Positions 9,586 to 19,924 are shown, counted from the first letter of the stretch. The stretch: DNA of 64,000 nt from an uncultured Opitutaceae bacterium (GCA_903891325.1 CAITEC010000023.1:19248-83247), one strand, 5' to 3'. Made by a program: numbers and translations. The notes: a model not told the origin generated them from the sequence alone.

Positions 9586-11764
9586 CCGCCGTGAAGCTGA
9601 GGCGAGCCGGGGGATTTGTCCATTCGACGGTCGCGCCCCCGTCCACGATCCGGGCGGAGGGATCGGAAACGGTCCGGATGGACAATCCGTCGGGCAGCCG
9701 GACGTGCACCCTCAGGACCGCGGGCGGACGGCCCCCCACGAGCGAAACGGCGCCCGACACCCGGCCGGGCGCCGACCGGTAGTCAAGCCGGTAGGAAAGC
9801 GTGCCGAAGTGCGTCCTGAATCCGTCGCCCCCAACCGGACCCCGGGCCAGCCACGAGCGGTCGGCGCCGCGGGCGAGGTGCAGCGTGTCGCCATCCTCGA
9901 AGACCAGGCTGTCGCGAATCGCGCGGACGACGGCGACCGGCGTCCACAGGTGCTGGCGGTCCCCGCTGGTCTTTGCCGCCCCGCGCTCCGGGCCGCGCTC
10001 CTCGCACCAGGAGTAAAGCGGCGTCCCGTGGTTGATCGTCGCGTAAAGGTATTTTGCAAAGGAGTCGCCGTCTCCGCGCAGCAGCTCGGCCTCCGCCAGG
10101 TTGTCGAGGGTGATCGCCACCCACATCCCATCCTCCATCCAGCCGGTGTGCATGGGAATTCCGCCCGGGCTCTCCCTCGACTCGATCTTCCGGATTGTCC
10201 CGGTGATCAACGGATCGTCGGGTGCAAGCAGCCTGCAGGGCAGGGCCGCATTGAGGGCGCCCCAGCGGCTGCCGGAGGTCTTGCCGGCGACACCCGGAAT
10301 CCAGCGGTAACCCTCCTCCTGGATGGCGCCGCCCCGGATCGCCACCAGCAGGTCGGCCCGGCCCGCCTCGTAGATCGCCCCGGCCTCCGCCGCCTCCGCC
10401 CGCAGCCCGAGGATCCGCGCCGCGCGCAGCGTCATCTCGTCGGCATAGAGGGCCCAGATATTGTGGGGAAGAAACACCCCGTAGAGGCTGTCGCCGTTCT
10501 TCAGCCCGGCGTCGCCCATGCCGGGCGGAAGCAGCCCGTAGTCGAGGGTCCTGCGGCCGTTCACCAGGACGCGGGTGCGGGCGCGGGCGCGCCCCTGCCA
10601 GCGGGTGTTGGCGAGCATCCGCGGAAAGATCGTCTCCAGGAAGGCGCGGTCCCGGGTGTCCAGGTAGTGCTCCATGGTGAACCAGGCCTTGAATCCCGAG
10701 GCCATCCAGCAGTCGTGCGTCCATCCCTGCGGTTCCTCCCAGCATCCGTCAAAGCCCTGAAGGTCGAGGTTGAGCCGGTAGCCCACGAGCGCCTCGACGG
10801 GCAGTCCCGCCTGGTCGAGGTCGACCCCGGCGATCGCCGATTCGCAGGGATTGGCCGCCCGGTACATCTCCGTGCCGGGCGTCGTCCCGATGTAGCCGTG
10901 GGGCACGGGCTCGCGCATGATGAACACGTCCGCCAGCCCCGCATAGTAGGCATTGCGGATCCCCGGATCGGGGAGTTCCAGCCGGGCGGCCCGGTCAATC
11001 AGCTTCCGCCACACAAGCTCGGAAGCGGCGAATTCCCCGGCCCAGTCCCGGCTCCTGATCTCCGGGAGCATGGACGGGTAGGCCTCGTAGGGCCGGATGA
11101 TCCAGAGCACCTTCGTCTCGCCGGGCCCAAGCGTGACCTCGGGGTAGACCGTGTTGTCGCCGCCCCGGTACTTTTCCCCGCCGAATCCGGCGATGATCAC
11201 CCGGTCCGCCCGAGCCATCCATCCGGCGACCAGGACGTCGTGGGGACGGAGGGGATCCGTCGGATCCACGAAGCTCGGATTGACGCCCAGCCAATGCCCG
11301 GGAACGGTGCAGTCAATGCCCACCCGGTGGCTCCGCGACGTGTCGACGCTCCTGAATTCCACGCGGACAATCGCAGCGGATGCCGCGCCGACGATCTCCA
11401 TCCGCGCCGTGACGCCCGGACTGGTGAAGACGTCGTCCAGGACCGGCAGCCATCCGCCGGCCCGGCTCCACGAGCCCCCGGGGAATTTTTCGCCGTCAAC
11501 CTCCGGCCTGAGCACGACATGCCACTGGGTCCTGGGTGTCTCGAAGGTGGCAACCGGCAGCGTCATGAGGTTGTCGTAGGTCCACGACAGGGTGACCTGC
11601 CCCGGCGCGCAGTCGACGAGGGTCTTGTCACCGCTGTCCGGGAGAGCGACGGTTATCCGGTGCGGGTAGCCGAAGGCGTAGCCAAAATCGACCTGCGGGG
11701 CGGCGGACGCCGCGGGGATTGCCGCGAGGGCAAATGCCAGGGCGACAAACGGGGGAAATCTCAT
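9572..11764 (-). CDS. secreted six-hairpin glycosidase-like protein
   Basis: Start chosen at MRFPPFVALAFALAAIPAASA (signal peptide) inside ORF 9572-11878; (alpha/alpha)6-type segments such as DCWMASGFKAWFTMEHYLDTRDRAFLETIFPRML. Confidence 0.65.
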   Translation of the reverse strand: MRFPPFVALAFALAAIPAASAAPQVDFGYAFGYPHRITVALPDSGDKTLVDCAPGQVTLSWTYDNLMTLPVATFETPRTQWHVVLRPEVDGEKFPGGSWSRAGGWLPVLDDVFTSPGVTARMEIVGAASAAIVRVEFRSVDTSRSHRVGIDCTVPGHWLGVNPSFVDPTDPLRPHDVLVAGWMARADRVIIAGFGGEKYRGGDNTVYPEVTLGPGETKVLWIIRPYEAYPSMLPEIRSRDWAGEFAASELVWRKLIDRAARLELPDPGIRNAYYAGLADVFIMREPVPHGYIGTTPGTEMYRAANPCESAIAGVDLDQAGLPVEALVGYRLNLDLQGFDGCWEEPQGWTHDCWMASGFKAWFTMEHYLDTRDRAFLETIFPRMLANTRWQGRARARTRVLVNGRRTLDYGLLPPGMGDAGLKNGDSLYGVFLPHNIWALYADEMTLRAARILGLRAEAAEAGAIYEAGRADLLVAIRGGAIQEEGYRWIPGVAGKTSGSRWGALNAALPCRLLAPDDPLITGTIRKIESRESPGGIPMHTGWMEDGMWVAITLDNLAEAELLRGDGDSFAKYLYATINHGTPLYSWCEERGPERGAAKTSGDRQHLWTPVAVVRAIRDSLVFEDGDTLHLARGADRSWLARGPVGGDGFRTHFGTLSYRLDYRSAPGRVSGAVSLVGGRPPAVLRVHVRLPDGLSIRTVSDPSARIVDGGATVEWTNPPARLSFTADVGK

Positions 11765-11880
11765 GCCGGAATCGGTAGTGGAAGGACGCGACGCAGTAAA
11801 CCCATTTGGGCCAAAAGTGGAAATTAGCCGTTGGCAATGATCGAGGACGGTAAAATACCCAACCGACCGGCGCTCCAAAA

Positions 11881-11915
11881 CCTACTAACTACCAATTACT
11901 AATTACTACTTTCCG
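11881..11915. repeat. heptamer tandem repeat (CTACTAA CTACCAA TTACTAA TTACTAC)
   Basis: Direct reading of cctactaactaccaattactaattactactttcc. Confidence 0.6.
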
Positions 11916-11997
11916 AAAGTTCCTGTCCCGGGGCAAAATTAGTCTCGCCCGCCTTTTGCCCCCATGATGAGGATCGGCCCTCCCATCTCCCTTTCCC

Positions 11998-14316
11998 ATG
12001 CCCACGCTTCCCTCCACTCTGAACCTCACCGGGATCAATTTTCCCTCCAATCCCGCTCCCGCCGAGCGCACCGCCGCAATGGAGCTCGCCGGCATGGTGG
12101 GCAAGGCGGCCCGGCCCGCGGGGCGGCCCGGCCGCGGGGTCTCGGTCGCCCTGGCCAGCCGCAAGTGGTTCCGCCTGCCGTCCGCGGCGGGCAAGGCCGC
12201 GCCGGGATGGATCTGGATCCGCATCGCCGACGGCGCAGGCGAGATTTGCGCCGACGAACCGGCCCTCCTCTACGCGGCCGTCCGTCTTCTGGCCGGCGGC
12301 CTGCCCGACCGGGCCCTGGCCCGGCTTGAGCGCGGCGTCTTCCTGCCCGCAAGCTTCGGCTGGCACCGCCCGCTCTGGGACGGGTGTTTCACCGGCTACT
12401 GGCGTTCGGCCCGCGGCTTTGACCCTGAGCGCTATGTCGCGACGCTGGCGGAGACAGGGTTCACCCACGTCGAGGTGAACGGGCTCCAGGCCCACCTACC
12501 CTACGAGGACACGGTACCCTTCGAGTACTACCCGCAGTTCTACACCTACGCGCCGGGATTCAACCACTTTGTGGCCACGCCGCTGAGCGCGGGCATCTGG
12601 CCGACCATGTATCTCGAGGCGAACCTCCGGCACATGCAGCACCTGGCCGGGTTGGGCCGCCAGTACGGCCTGAAGCCGGGATTGTGCATGTTTGAGCCGC
12701 GTTCCTTCCCCGAGCGTTTCTTCGTGAAATTTCCGACCCTTCGGGGGGCCCGGGTCGACCATCCCTTCCGGTCCCGGCTGCCCCGATACTGCCTGGCCCA
12801 GGACCATCCCGTGTCCCGCGAGCATTATCGGTCGGCGATCAAGCAGGTCATCCAGGCCGTGCCGGATCTCTCCTACCTGTCCATCTGGTCAAACGACAGC
12901 GGGGCCGGCTTTGAGCACACGGCCTCCCTCTACGTCGGTCGGAACGGCGGGCCCTACATGATCCGCGAGTGGCGCAACCACGAGAAGGTCGCTGTCGCCG
13001 CCGGCGAGAGCATCGCCCGCTTCCTCCGCAATCTCCAGACCGCGGCCGCGGAAATCAACCCGGACTTCGACGTCCTTCTCCGGATCGAGCCCTTCAAGAT
13101 CGAGCACGACACGATCAAGGCCGGCATGGGCCGCCACGTCGCCTGGGAGGCGCCCTCGCTCCTGGTCCGCGGCTACTCGCTTCCCTACGCGCATCCCCGC
13201 TACCCGAAGCAGCTTGGGGTGGCCGGCACGATATTCCACACCGAGATGGACCCGGCCGAGCGCACCGTCCTCAGGGAGTCCCGCGCGCGCGGGATCGAGC
13301 CCGCGGTCCACTATTCGCCCGGACCGGTCATGAACCAGGAGCCGCTCCTGGGAATTCCCTTTCCCGGCGCCATCCACAGGAAGCTCCTGGCGATGCGCGA
13401 AACGGGGATCAGCCGGGCAAGCGCCCTCGGGGGGCTCTCCCACCCCCAGCACGCCCCGTGGTGGCCCAATCCGGCCGCCATTCGCGCCGCGCAGCTCTTC
13501 CCCCGGGTCCCCCTCGCGGAAGTCCTCACGGCGCAGGCGGCCCATTGGGTGGGCGAATCGCAGGCCCCGGAGCTTGTCGCCGCGTGGAACGCATTTGAGG
13601 AGGCGGTGAGCTGGCAGCCCAACGTGCCGCTCTTCACCGCGTTTGGCTTCTGCTGGCAGCGCACCTGGGACCGCCCCATCGTCCCGGACATCGAGGCGAT
13701 CCCGGAGAAGGACCGCGCCTACTACGAGACCCAGGGCTGCTTCCAGCACAACAATCCCAGCCTGTTTGACTTGGGCAAGGACGTGCTCTTCGACCTCATC
13801 AGCCGCGAGTACGGACGGGATGCGACCCGCAATTTCGACTCGAGCGTCCTCCCAAGGCTGGACCGGCTCATCGCCCGCCTGTCCCGGCGGATCGCCGCGA
13901 CCGCCGCCGATCCCCGCGCCCAGGCCGTGTTCGCCGACCTGCGCGATCGCGCCCTCGCCTACCGGCACTGGTGCCATTCGCTGCGCAGCGTCTGCGCCTG
14001 GTGCGCCGATGTCTACGGCTGGCTCGAGGCGCCGAATGCGGCGAAGCGCCGGCAGCACGCCCGCGCCCTCCAGGCGACGATCGACCTCGAGCTCGAGAAC
14101 ACGCGGGGCCTGATCGCCCTGCTGGAAAATTCCGCCACCCCGGTAATTGCGGTGTCGGCGGCCGGCGACAACACCTTCTTCTATGGCGAAAACCTCACCG
14201 AACTTTTGCGAAAGAAGATCGTGCTGATGGAGAAGTACCGGCACCGGGATCCGCGGATCCCCGGCGACGTCATGTGGAAGCCGAATCCGGGGACGGTGTG
14301 GCCGAAGTTTGAGTGA
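11998..14316 (+). CDS. TIM-barrel glycoside hydrolase-like protein (alpha-glucuronidase/GH20-like architecture)
   Basis: 772 aa; N-terminal alpha/beta domain then TIM-barrel-like segments (FTHVEVNGLQAHLPYE, SYLSIWSNDSGAGFEH). Confidence 0.6.
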   Translation: MPTLPSTLNLTGINFPSNPAPAERTAAMELAGMVGKAARPAGRPGRGVSVALASRKWFRLPSAAGKAAPGWIWIRIADGAGEICADEPALLYAAVRLLAGGLPDRALARLERGVFLPASFGWHRPLWDGCFTGYWRSARGFDPERYVATLAETGFTHVEVNGLQAHLPYEDTVPFEYYPQFYTYAPGFNHFVATPLSAGIWPTMYLEANLRHMQHLAGLGRQYGLKPGLCMFEPRSFPERFFVKFPTLRGARVDHPFRSRLPRYCLAQDHPVSREHYRSAIKQVIQAVPDLSYLSIWSNDSGAGFEHTASLYVGRNGGPYMIREWRNHEKVAVAAGESIARFLRNLQTAAAEINPDFDVLLRIEPFKIEHDTIKAGMGRHVAWEAPSLLVRGYSLPYAHPRYPKQLGVAGTIFHTEMDPAERTVLRESRARGIEPAVHYSPGPVMNQEPLLGIPFPGAIHRKLLAMRETGISRASALGGLSHPQHAPWWPNPAAIRAAQLFPRVPLAEVLTAQAAHWVGESQAPELVAAWNAFEEAVSWQPNVPLFTAFGFCWQRTWDRPIVPDIEAIPEKDRAYYETQGCFQHNNPSLFDLGKDVLFDLISREYGRDATRNFDSSVLPRLDRLIARLSRRIAATAADPRAQAVFADLRDRALAYRHWCHSLRSVCAWCADVYGWLEAPNAAKRRQHARALQATIDLELENTRGLIALLENSATPVIAVSAAGDNTFFYGENLTELLRKKIVLMEKYRHRDPRIPGDVMWKPNPGTVWPKFE

Positions 14317-14376
14317 TCGCCCCTCCGGGGGAGGGGGACTTGACGCGCCTTCGTCTCCCCATAGCCTTATCATCCA

Positions 14377-15300
14377 ATGAGCACGATGACGCTTCCCGCG
14401 CTGACCGCACATGGGCACGCCCTTGACCTGGACGAGGACAAGCTCGGCATCCTTCGCGACTCCTCCGGCGCGGCGGGCGATTTCCCGGAGCTGCGCCGCC
14501 GGTTCGCCGAGGACGGCTACCTGTACATGAAGGGTTACCTCGAGCGCGACGCCGTGCTGGCCGCGCGCGCCACCCTCACCGAGCGCCTGGCGGGGCTTGG
14601 AATGATCGACACCGGCCACCCCGTGATCGACGCGGTGGCCAGGCCCGGCGCGGAGAACGTCTCGCACAGCCAGGAGCTCACGGTGGGCAACGAGCCCCTG
14701 CAGCGGCTGCTCTACTCGGGCCGGCTGGTCGACTTTTACCGCCAGTTCTATGGCGAGGAGGTCCGGCACTACGACTTCACCTGGCTGAGGGCGATTCCCC
14801 CGGGCCTGGGGACCACGCCCCACTGCGACCTTCCCTACATGGGCCGGGGAACGCATCGGCACATGACCTGCTGGATCCCCTATGGTGACGTTTCCTTCGA
14901 GCTCGGCGGGCTTATCATCCTCGAGGGATCGCACAAGCGCATGGATATCCTGGAAAACTACGTCTATCGCGATGTCGACACCTACTGCGAGAACAAGGCC
15001 AACGAGAAGGAGGCCGCGCGCGAGGGAAAATGGACCTTCCGGGGCGTCCTGTCCCGCAATCCCCCCCAGGTGCGCTCCAAGTTCGGCGGGCGCTGGCTGG
15101 CCGCGGAGTTCTCGGCCGGGGATTTCCTCACCTTCGGAATGTTCACGGTCCATGCCTCACTCGACAACCGGAGCGCCGATCGCCTGCGGATTTCGAGCGA
15201 CACGCGCTACCAGCGGGCGAGCGACCCGATCGATGAGCGCTGGATCGGCGCCAATCCCGCGGCCCACGGGCTCGCGGGCAAGCGCGGGAGAGTCTGCTAG
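14377..15300 (+). CDS. phytanoyl-CoA dioxygenase (PhyH)-family protein
   Basis: FAEDGYLYMKGYL, TTPHCDLPYMGRGTHRHMTCWIPYGDVSFELGGLIILEGSHK (HxD region). Confidence 0.85.
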   Translation: MSTMTLPALTAHGHALDLDEDKLGILRDSSGAAGDFPELRRRFAEDGYLYMKGYLERDAVLAARATLTERLAGLGMIDTGHPVIDAVARPGAENVSHSQELTVGNEPLQRLLYSGRLVDFYRQFYGEEVRHYDFTWLRAIPPGLGTTPHCDLPYMGRGTHRHMTCWIPYGDVSFELGGLIILEGSHKRMDILENYVYRDVDTYCENKANEKEAAREGKWTFRGVLSRNPPQVRSKFGGRWLAAEFSAGDFLTFGMFTVHASLDNRSADRLRISSDTRYQRASDPIDERWIGANPAAHGLAGKRGRVC

Positions 15301-15319
15301 GAAGGGCCCGCCCGGACAC

Positions 15320-16414
15320 ATGGAAAAGACCTATCGAGCCGTGCTCGTCGGCACCGGCGGCATCGGCGACGCCCACGTGGCCGCTGTCGCGTCCTCGGGC
15401 GGCCGGGTGTCCCTGGTCGCCGCCTGCGACGTTGACGCCGCCCGGGCCACCGCCTTCTGCCAGCGCCACGGGATCGCCGCCTCCTACGCCGACTATGCGA
15501 CGATGCTCCGCGCCGAGCGGCCCGACCTGGTCCTGATCGCCGCGCCGCCCTCCCTTCACGCGGGCATGAGCATCGCCGCCATGGAGGCCGGCGCCTGCGT
15601 CCTCTGTGAAAAGCCTCTCTGCGCGTCGCTGGCCGAGCTCGATGCGATCGGGGCCGCCGAGGCGCGGACCGGCCGCTTCACGGCCAGCGTCTTCCAGATG
15701 CGCTTCGCTTCGTCCAACGCGCATGTGCGGGGCCTGCTTGCGTCGGGGATCCTGGGGAGGCCGCTTGTCGCGGTCTGCAACACGCTCTGGCACCGCGACG
15801 CCGCCTACTACGCGGTTCCCTGGAGGGGCCGCTGGGCCACGGAGCTGGGCGGCCCGACCATGAGCCAGGGCATCCACACGATGGACCACCTGCTCGACCT
15901 GTTGGGGGAATGGGACGAGGTCAGGGCGGTGGCTGACACCCTCCTTCACCGGATCGAGGTGGAGGACCTCTCGATGGCCCTGGTGAAATTCTCAAGCGGG
16001 GCGCGCGCCTCGATCATCAACAGCACGCTCTCGCCCCGGCAGGAGACCTACGTGCGGATCGACTGCGAGCGGGCCACCATCGAGCTCACCCACCTCTACG
16101 CGTACAAGCGCGAGAACTGGCGGATGACCCAGGTGGAGCCCGCCGACCCGGCCCTGGCCCGGGCCTGGGACGCCTTTCCCCCGGATGTCGGCTCGACCCA
16201 TGGCGCGCAGCTCCAGGAGATCGTCCGTTGCATGGACTCCGGTGCGCGGCCGTCGACCTCGGGCGACGGCGCCCGCCGCACGATCGAGTTCCTGACCTCG
16301 CTTTACAAGTCGGCCTTCACGGGCGGCGCGGTCGAGCGGGGCTCCATCCGGCCGGGCGACCCCTTCTACGCCGCGCTCCACGGGGGCCTTGCGCCGAAGC
16401 GGGTGAAGGCCTGA
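15320..16414 (+). CDS. Gfo/Idh/MocA-family oxidoreductase
   Basis: MEKTYRAVLVGTGGIGDAHVAAV Rossmann motif; VLCEKPLCASLAEL (EKP motif); start inside longer ORF. Confidence 0.9.
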   Translation: MEKTYRAVLVGTGGIGDAHVAAVASSGGRVSLVAACDVDAARATAFCQRHGIAASYADYATMLRAERPDLVLIAAPPSLHAGMSIAAMEAGACVLCEKPLCASLAELDAIGAAEARTGRFTASVFQMRFASSNAHVRGLLASGILGRPLVAVCNTLWHRDAAYYAVPWRGRWATELGGPTMSQGIHTMDHLLDLLGEWDEVRAVADTLLHRIEVEDLSMALVKFSSGARASIINSTLSPRQETYVRIDCERATIELTHLYAYKRENWRMTQVEPADPALARAWDAFPPDVGSTHGAQLQEIVRCMDSGARPSTSGDGARRTIEFLTSLYKSAFTGGAVERGSIRPGDPFYAALHGGLAPKRVKA

Positions 16415-16425
16415 GCCGCGCCCGC

Positions 16426-18189
16426 ATGAGCGCCCGCCAACCCGACCCGCTGGAACAAAAAACGCTGCTCGCCTACCTCTGGGCGACGCGGCGGGAACTG
16501 CGCGGGGGCGCGGCGCTCGCGCTGCTGCGCAGCCTCGCGGCATTCCCGACGACACTGATCTTCCAGCGCATTGTCGACGGCCCGCTCAGGACCGGGAGCG
16601 TTCGCGGCATCCTGTCCCTCGCCGGAATTTTCCTCCTTTGCATGCTCGCCCACTACGTCTTCTCCATCTGGGGCGCGAACTCCATCGCCAAGGCGATGGC
16701 GCGCCTGATGGTCGGGATGCGCAGCCGGATCTTCTTCCGGCTCCAATTCCTGAGCTTCAGCTACCTCGACCAGCAGAAGACGGGCCGCCTGCTGTCCAAG
16801 TACGCCTTCGACACCCAGAAGGTCCAGGCGCTCCTGACGACGGTCCTCAACCAGCTCCTCCCCTCCATCCTGATGAGCGCGTGCGTCTTCGCGACCCTCG
16901 CCTACATGAACTGGAAACTGATGCTCATCCTGCTCCTGGTGATCCCCGTCTACTCGGTCGCGAAGTTCTACTTCTTCGGCCGGATTCAGCGGGTGAACAC
17001 CGAGGCCCGGCTGGCCCAGGAAAAGCTGACGGGCACCGCCTCGGAGTACATTTCCGCCCTCAGGCTGGTCCGCAGCTTCGGCGAGGAGAAGCAGGCGGAG
17101 CAGGAGCTCGACCGCACGAGCGAGTCCTACGCCCGGACTAGCGTGGACCAGTCCTACGTGAGCGCGCTTTTCGGCACCTACGTCTACGTCGGGATGCAGG
17201 TGATCTCCATGATCGTCGTGGCCGGGGGCGCCATCCTGGCGATCCACGGCCACCTCACGATCGGCACGCTCTTCGCCTTCATGGCCGGGTTTGGATACAT
17301 CCTCGCGCCGATCCACATGTTCATCACGCTCAGCGACCCCTATTTCGCGGCAAAGGAGGGTTACGCGAGCATCAAGGAGCTGGTCGATTCCCGCTACGTC
17401 GAGGCCTGGCACGGGACCCGGCGGCAGGATCGGATCCGCGGCGACATCGTCTTCGAGCACGTCTCCTTCGCCTACCCCTCCGCGCCGGACAAGGTCGTCG
17501 TCAGGGACTTCAACCTGGTCATTTCACCGGGGGAGCACATCGCCTTTGTCGGCCCCTCGGGCTCGGGCAAGAGCACGCTGGCCAACCTCCTCCTCGGGCT
17601 CTACGCGCCGACAGGCGGGCGGATCCTGATCGACGGGGTCCCCCAGTCGGAGTGGGACATGCGGTGGATCCGACGCCAGCTTGCGGTCGTCATGCAGGAC
17701 AGCCTCCTGCTTTCCGGCTCCGTCGGGGACAACATCCGCTTCGCCAAGCCCGAGGCCACCGACGCGGAGATCCGCCAGGCCGCGCGGTTGGCTAACGCCG
17801 AGGAGTTCATCCTGCGCATGCGGGAGGGATTCGACACCCCCGTGGGCGAGCGCGGCGTCGCGCTCTCCGGCGGCCAGCGCCAGCGGATTGCGATTGCCCG
17901 GTCCATCCTGCGCAACCCGCCCGTCCTGATCCTCGACGAGGCAACCTCAGCCCTGGACTATGAGAGCGAGCGCCTGATCCAGGAGGCCCTCGACCGGCTG
18001 TCGCGCGACCGAACCGTGATCACGATCGCCCACCGGCTGAGCACGATCAGGAACGCAACCCGCGTCGTCGTGCTGAACGGCGGGGTCATCGTCGAGCAGG
18101 GCGGCTACGCGGAGCTTGTCGCCCGCGGCGGTGTCTTCGCCTCGCTGATCGCCGCCCAGGGCATGGGGTCGGATTTCATCAAGGATTGA
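16426..18189 (+). CDS. ABC transporter, fused permease/ATP-binding protein
   Basis: Walker A GPSGSGKST, signature LSGGQRQRIAIARSIL, Walker B VLILDEATSALD; six-TM N-terminus. Confidence 0.93.
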   Translation: MSARQPDPLEQKTLLAYLWATRRELRGGAALALLRSLAAFPTTLIFQRIVDGPLRTGSVRGILSLAGIFLLCMLAHYVFSIWGANSIAKAMARLMVGMRSRIFFRLQFLSFSYLDQQKTGRLLSKYAFDTQKVQALLTTVLNQLLPSILMSACVFATLAYMNWKLMLILLLVIPVYSVAKFYFFGRIQRVNTEARLAQEKLTGTASEYISALRLVRSFGEEKQAEQELDRTSESYARTSVDQSYVSALFGTYVYVGMQVISMIVVAGGAILAIHGHLTIGTLFAFMAGFGYILAPIHMFITLSDPYFAAKEGYASIKELVDSRYVEAWHGTRRQDRIRGDIVFEHVSFAYPSAPDKVVVRDFNLVISPGEHIAFVGPSGSGKSTLANLLLGLYAPTGGRILIDGVPQSEWDMRWIRRQLAVVMQDSLLLSGSVGDNIRFAKPEATDAEIRQAARLANAEEFILRMREGFDTPVGERGVALSGGQRQRIAIARSILRNPPVLILDEATSALDYESERLIQEALDRLSRDRTVITIAHRLSTIRNATRVVVLNGGVIVEQGGYAELVARGGVFASLIAAQGMGSDFIKD

Positions 18190-18249
18190 GCCGGCGGGGC
18201 GGCAATTGGGCATTGGCAAGGCGCAGCCCGGCGATTTAGGATTTTCGCC

Positions 18250-18774
18250 ATGATTCTTCGCCCCATCCTCCTGTTATCCCTCCTGGCCACGGCGGCCTTC
18301 GCCGACACGGATTTCCCCGGCCTGAAGCAGGTCATGACCCCCCGGGAGTGGGAACACGCGGGGCTGGACCAGCTCACACCCGACCAGATCGCTATCGTCG
18401 ACTCCGCGCTCACGCGTCACTACGCCCACACCGTGACCGAGGCGGCAAAGGAGGCCACTGCGCGCGCCGTGCAGCTGGAAAGGGAACGCGCCGCGCGCAT
18501 AGCAGCGGACAGCAAGGAGACCTGGGTGGACCGGTTCGGAAAATCCAACGAAACCGCGGGCCCCCGCGAGGAGACGGTCATGAGTGCGAAGGTCATCGGC
18601 TGGGTGACTGCAAACCGCTTCATGCTCGACAACCGGCAGGTCTGGGAGGGCGTTGACTACATCCCCTACCAGCTCACCGGGCACAAGATCGCGATCCTGC
18701 CCAGGCCTTTCGGGGAATTCGTCCTGGTCCTGGATGGGAAGTCGACGACGATAAGGGTGAGGCGCATCGAATAG
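18250..18774 (+). CDS. hypothetical secreted protein
   Basis: 174 aa ORF with signal peptide MILRPILLLSLLATAAFA. Confidence 0.65.
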   Translation: MILRPILLLSLLATAAFADTDFPGLKQVMTPREWEHAGLDQLTPDQIAIVDSALTRHYAHTVTEAAKEATARAVQLERERAARIAADSKETWVDRFGKSNETAGPREETVMSAKVIGWVTANRFMLDNRQVWEGVDYIPYQLTGHKIAILPRPFGEFVLVLDGKSTTIRVRRIE

Positions 18775-18797
18775 GATTCGACGCGCCTCTGCAGAAA

Positions 18798-18866
18798 CCT
18801 GAGACCTGAGACCTGAGACATCTTTGCAGAGGGCGGAGGGCGGAAACCTGAAACCTGAAATCTGAT
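18798..18866. repeat. two clusters of heptamer repeats (CCTGAGA x3; CCTGAAA-type x3)
   Basis: aaacctgagacctgagacctgagaca and aaacctgaaacctgaaatctga read directly in intergenic DNA. Confidence 0.7.
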
Positions 18867-18899
18867 TCGGAGGCGCCAAAGGGCCTATACCACGACTCC

Positions 18900-19763
18900 A
18901 TGCTTACGCTCTCGAGTGAGGAACTGAAGGTGGAGCTCCTGGATCCGGGGAATGCTGGGGAGCGGAGACACCAGGGGTCCCGGTTTTGCTGGGGGGGGTA
19001 TGTCTGGCGCGTGGTGGACCCGGTGGCCGGCGACCTTGTCGCGGGGCCGGAGTGGCCGGAGGCCAGTCCGCGGGCTTTCAACGGGCAGGGGCTGCCGGAG
19101 TCATTTCGGCACAGTTCGTTCCCCGATCAGCGGCCGCTGACAATGGTTGGCGGGCGCGGCTTTGTCATTGGCGTGGGCGAGGTGGGGCCCGGGCCGGAAA
19201 GCCAGCCGGTGGTCGAGAACCCCTGCTACTGGGAAGTGAACCAATCGGATCGGTCTCTGAAATTCGAGACCCGCCAGGCGTCCCAGGGATGGGAAACCGA
19301 CCTGGTGCGAATCGTCTCAATCGCCGGCCGGACCCTGGCCTCGGTGTCCCGGCTGACAAACCGGGGCAATCGTCCCCTGCCCCTGCACTGGTTCGCGCAT
19401 CCCTTCTTCGCGTTGGGCGGCGGCAGGCTCACCTGCGACCTCCCCGCGGGGTACGCCTTCGACGAGAACCCCGGATTCGCCCTTTCAGCTTCCGGGCGAC
19501 TCTCCTTCAAGCGGCCCTTTCACGGCGTCGACGACGGCCAGTTCCAGCTCCTGAAGATTCCGCCGAACACGCCCCTCTCGGTGAACGTCTCCCACCCCCG
19601 GCTTTCCTTCGTCCGCTTCGCCGCGGACTTCACGCCCGACGTCTGTCCCGTCTGGGGAAACGGAAACACCTGGTCGATCGAGCCCTACATCGTGACAACG
19701 CTCGCCCCCGGGGAATCCAGGACCTGGAAGCTCACTTATGAGTTCGGGCCGGTCTCGTCATAG
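18900..19763 (+). CDS. galactose-mutarotase-like fold protein (aldose epimerase-like)
   Basis: 287 aa; beta-rich, pattern of mutarotase-like proteins (LTNRGNRPLPLHWFAHPFF). Confidence 0.55.
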   Translation: MLTLSSEELKVELLDPGNAGERRHQGSRFCWGGYVWRVVDPVAGDLVAGPEWPEASPRAFNGQGLPESFRHSSFPDQRPLTMVGGRGFVIGVGEVGPGPESQPVVENPCYWEVNQSDRSLKFETRQASQGWETDLVRIVSIAGRTLASVSRLTNRGNRPLPLHWFAHPFFALGGGRLTCDLPAGYAFDENPGFALSASGRLSFKRPFHGVDDGQFQLLKIPPNTPLSVNVSHPRLSFVRFAADFTPDVCPVWGNGNTWSIEPYIVTTLAPGESRTWKLTYEFGPVSS

Positions 19764-19781
19764 CCAGCCTTTCAGATCGAT

Positions 19782-19915
19782 CGATGTAGCCGGGGTCCCA
19801 GACCCCGGGGCTTGGGGTCCTATTTCCGATCTCCAATCCCCGGCCTTGGAGCTTGCCCGGCGCAGCGAAGTAAAGACAGGCGGCCGGACCGGGGTCTGGG
19901 ACCCCGGCTACATCG
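19782..19915. repeat. palindromic repeat with perfect 27-bp inverted arms
   Basis: CGATGTAGCCGGGGTCCCAGACCCCGG (19782-19808) and its exact reverse complement (19889-19915). Confidence 0.9.
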
Positions 19916-19924
19916 GAGAACGCC

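Noticed and set aside
14317-14345. Possible terminator after the 11998-14316 gene (CCCCTCCGGGGGAGGGG)
   Set aside because: Hairpin is present but no downstream T-tract, so terminator call not supported.
12889-15153. 754 aa minus-strand ORF
   Set aside because: Antisense to the glycosidase-like and PhyH genes; no motif, composition artefact.
19782-19915. CRISPR-like repeat
   Set aside because: Only single palindromic units, no regular repeat-spacer array and no cas genes in the window.
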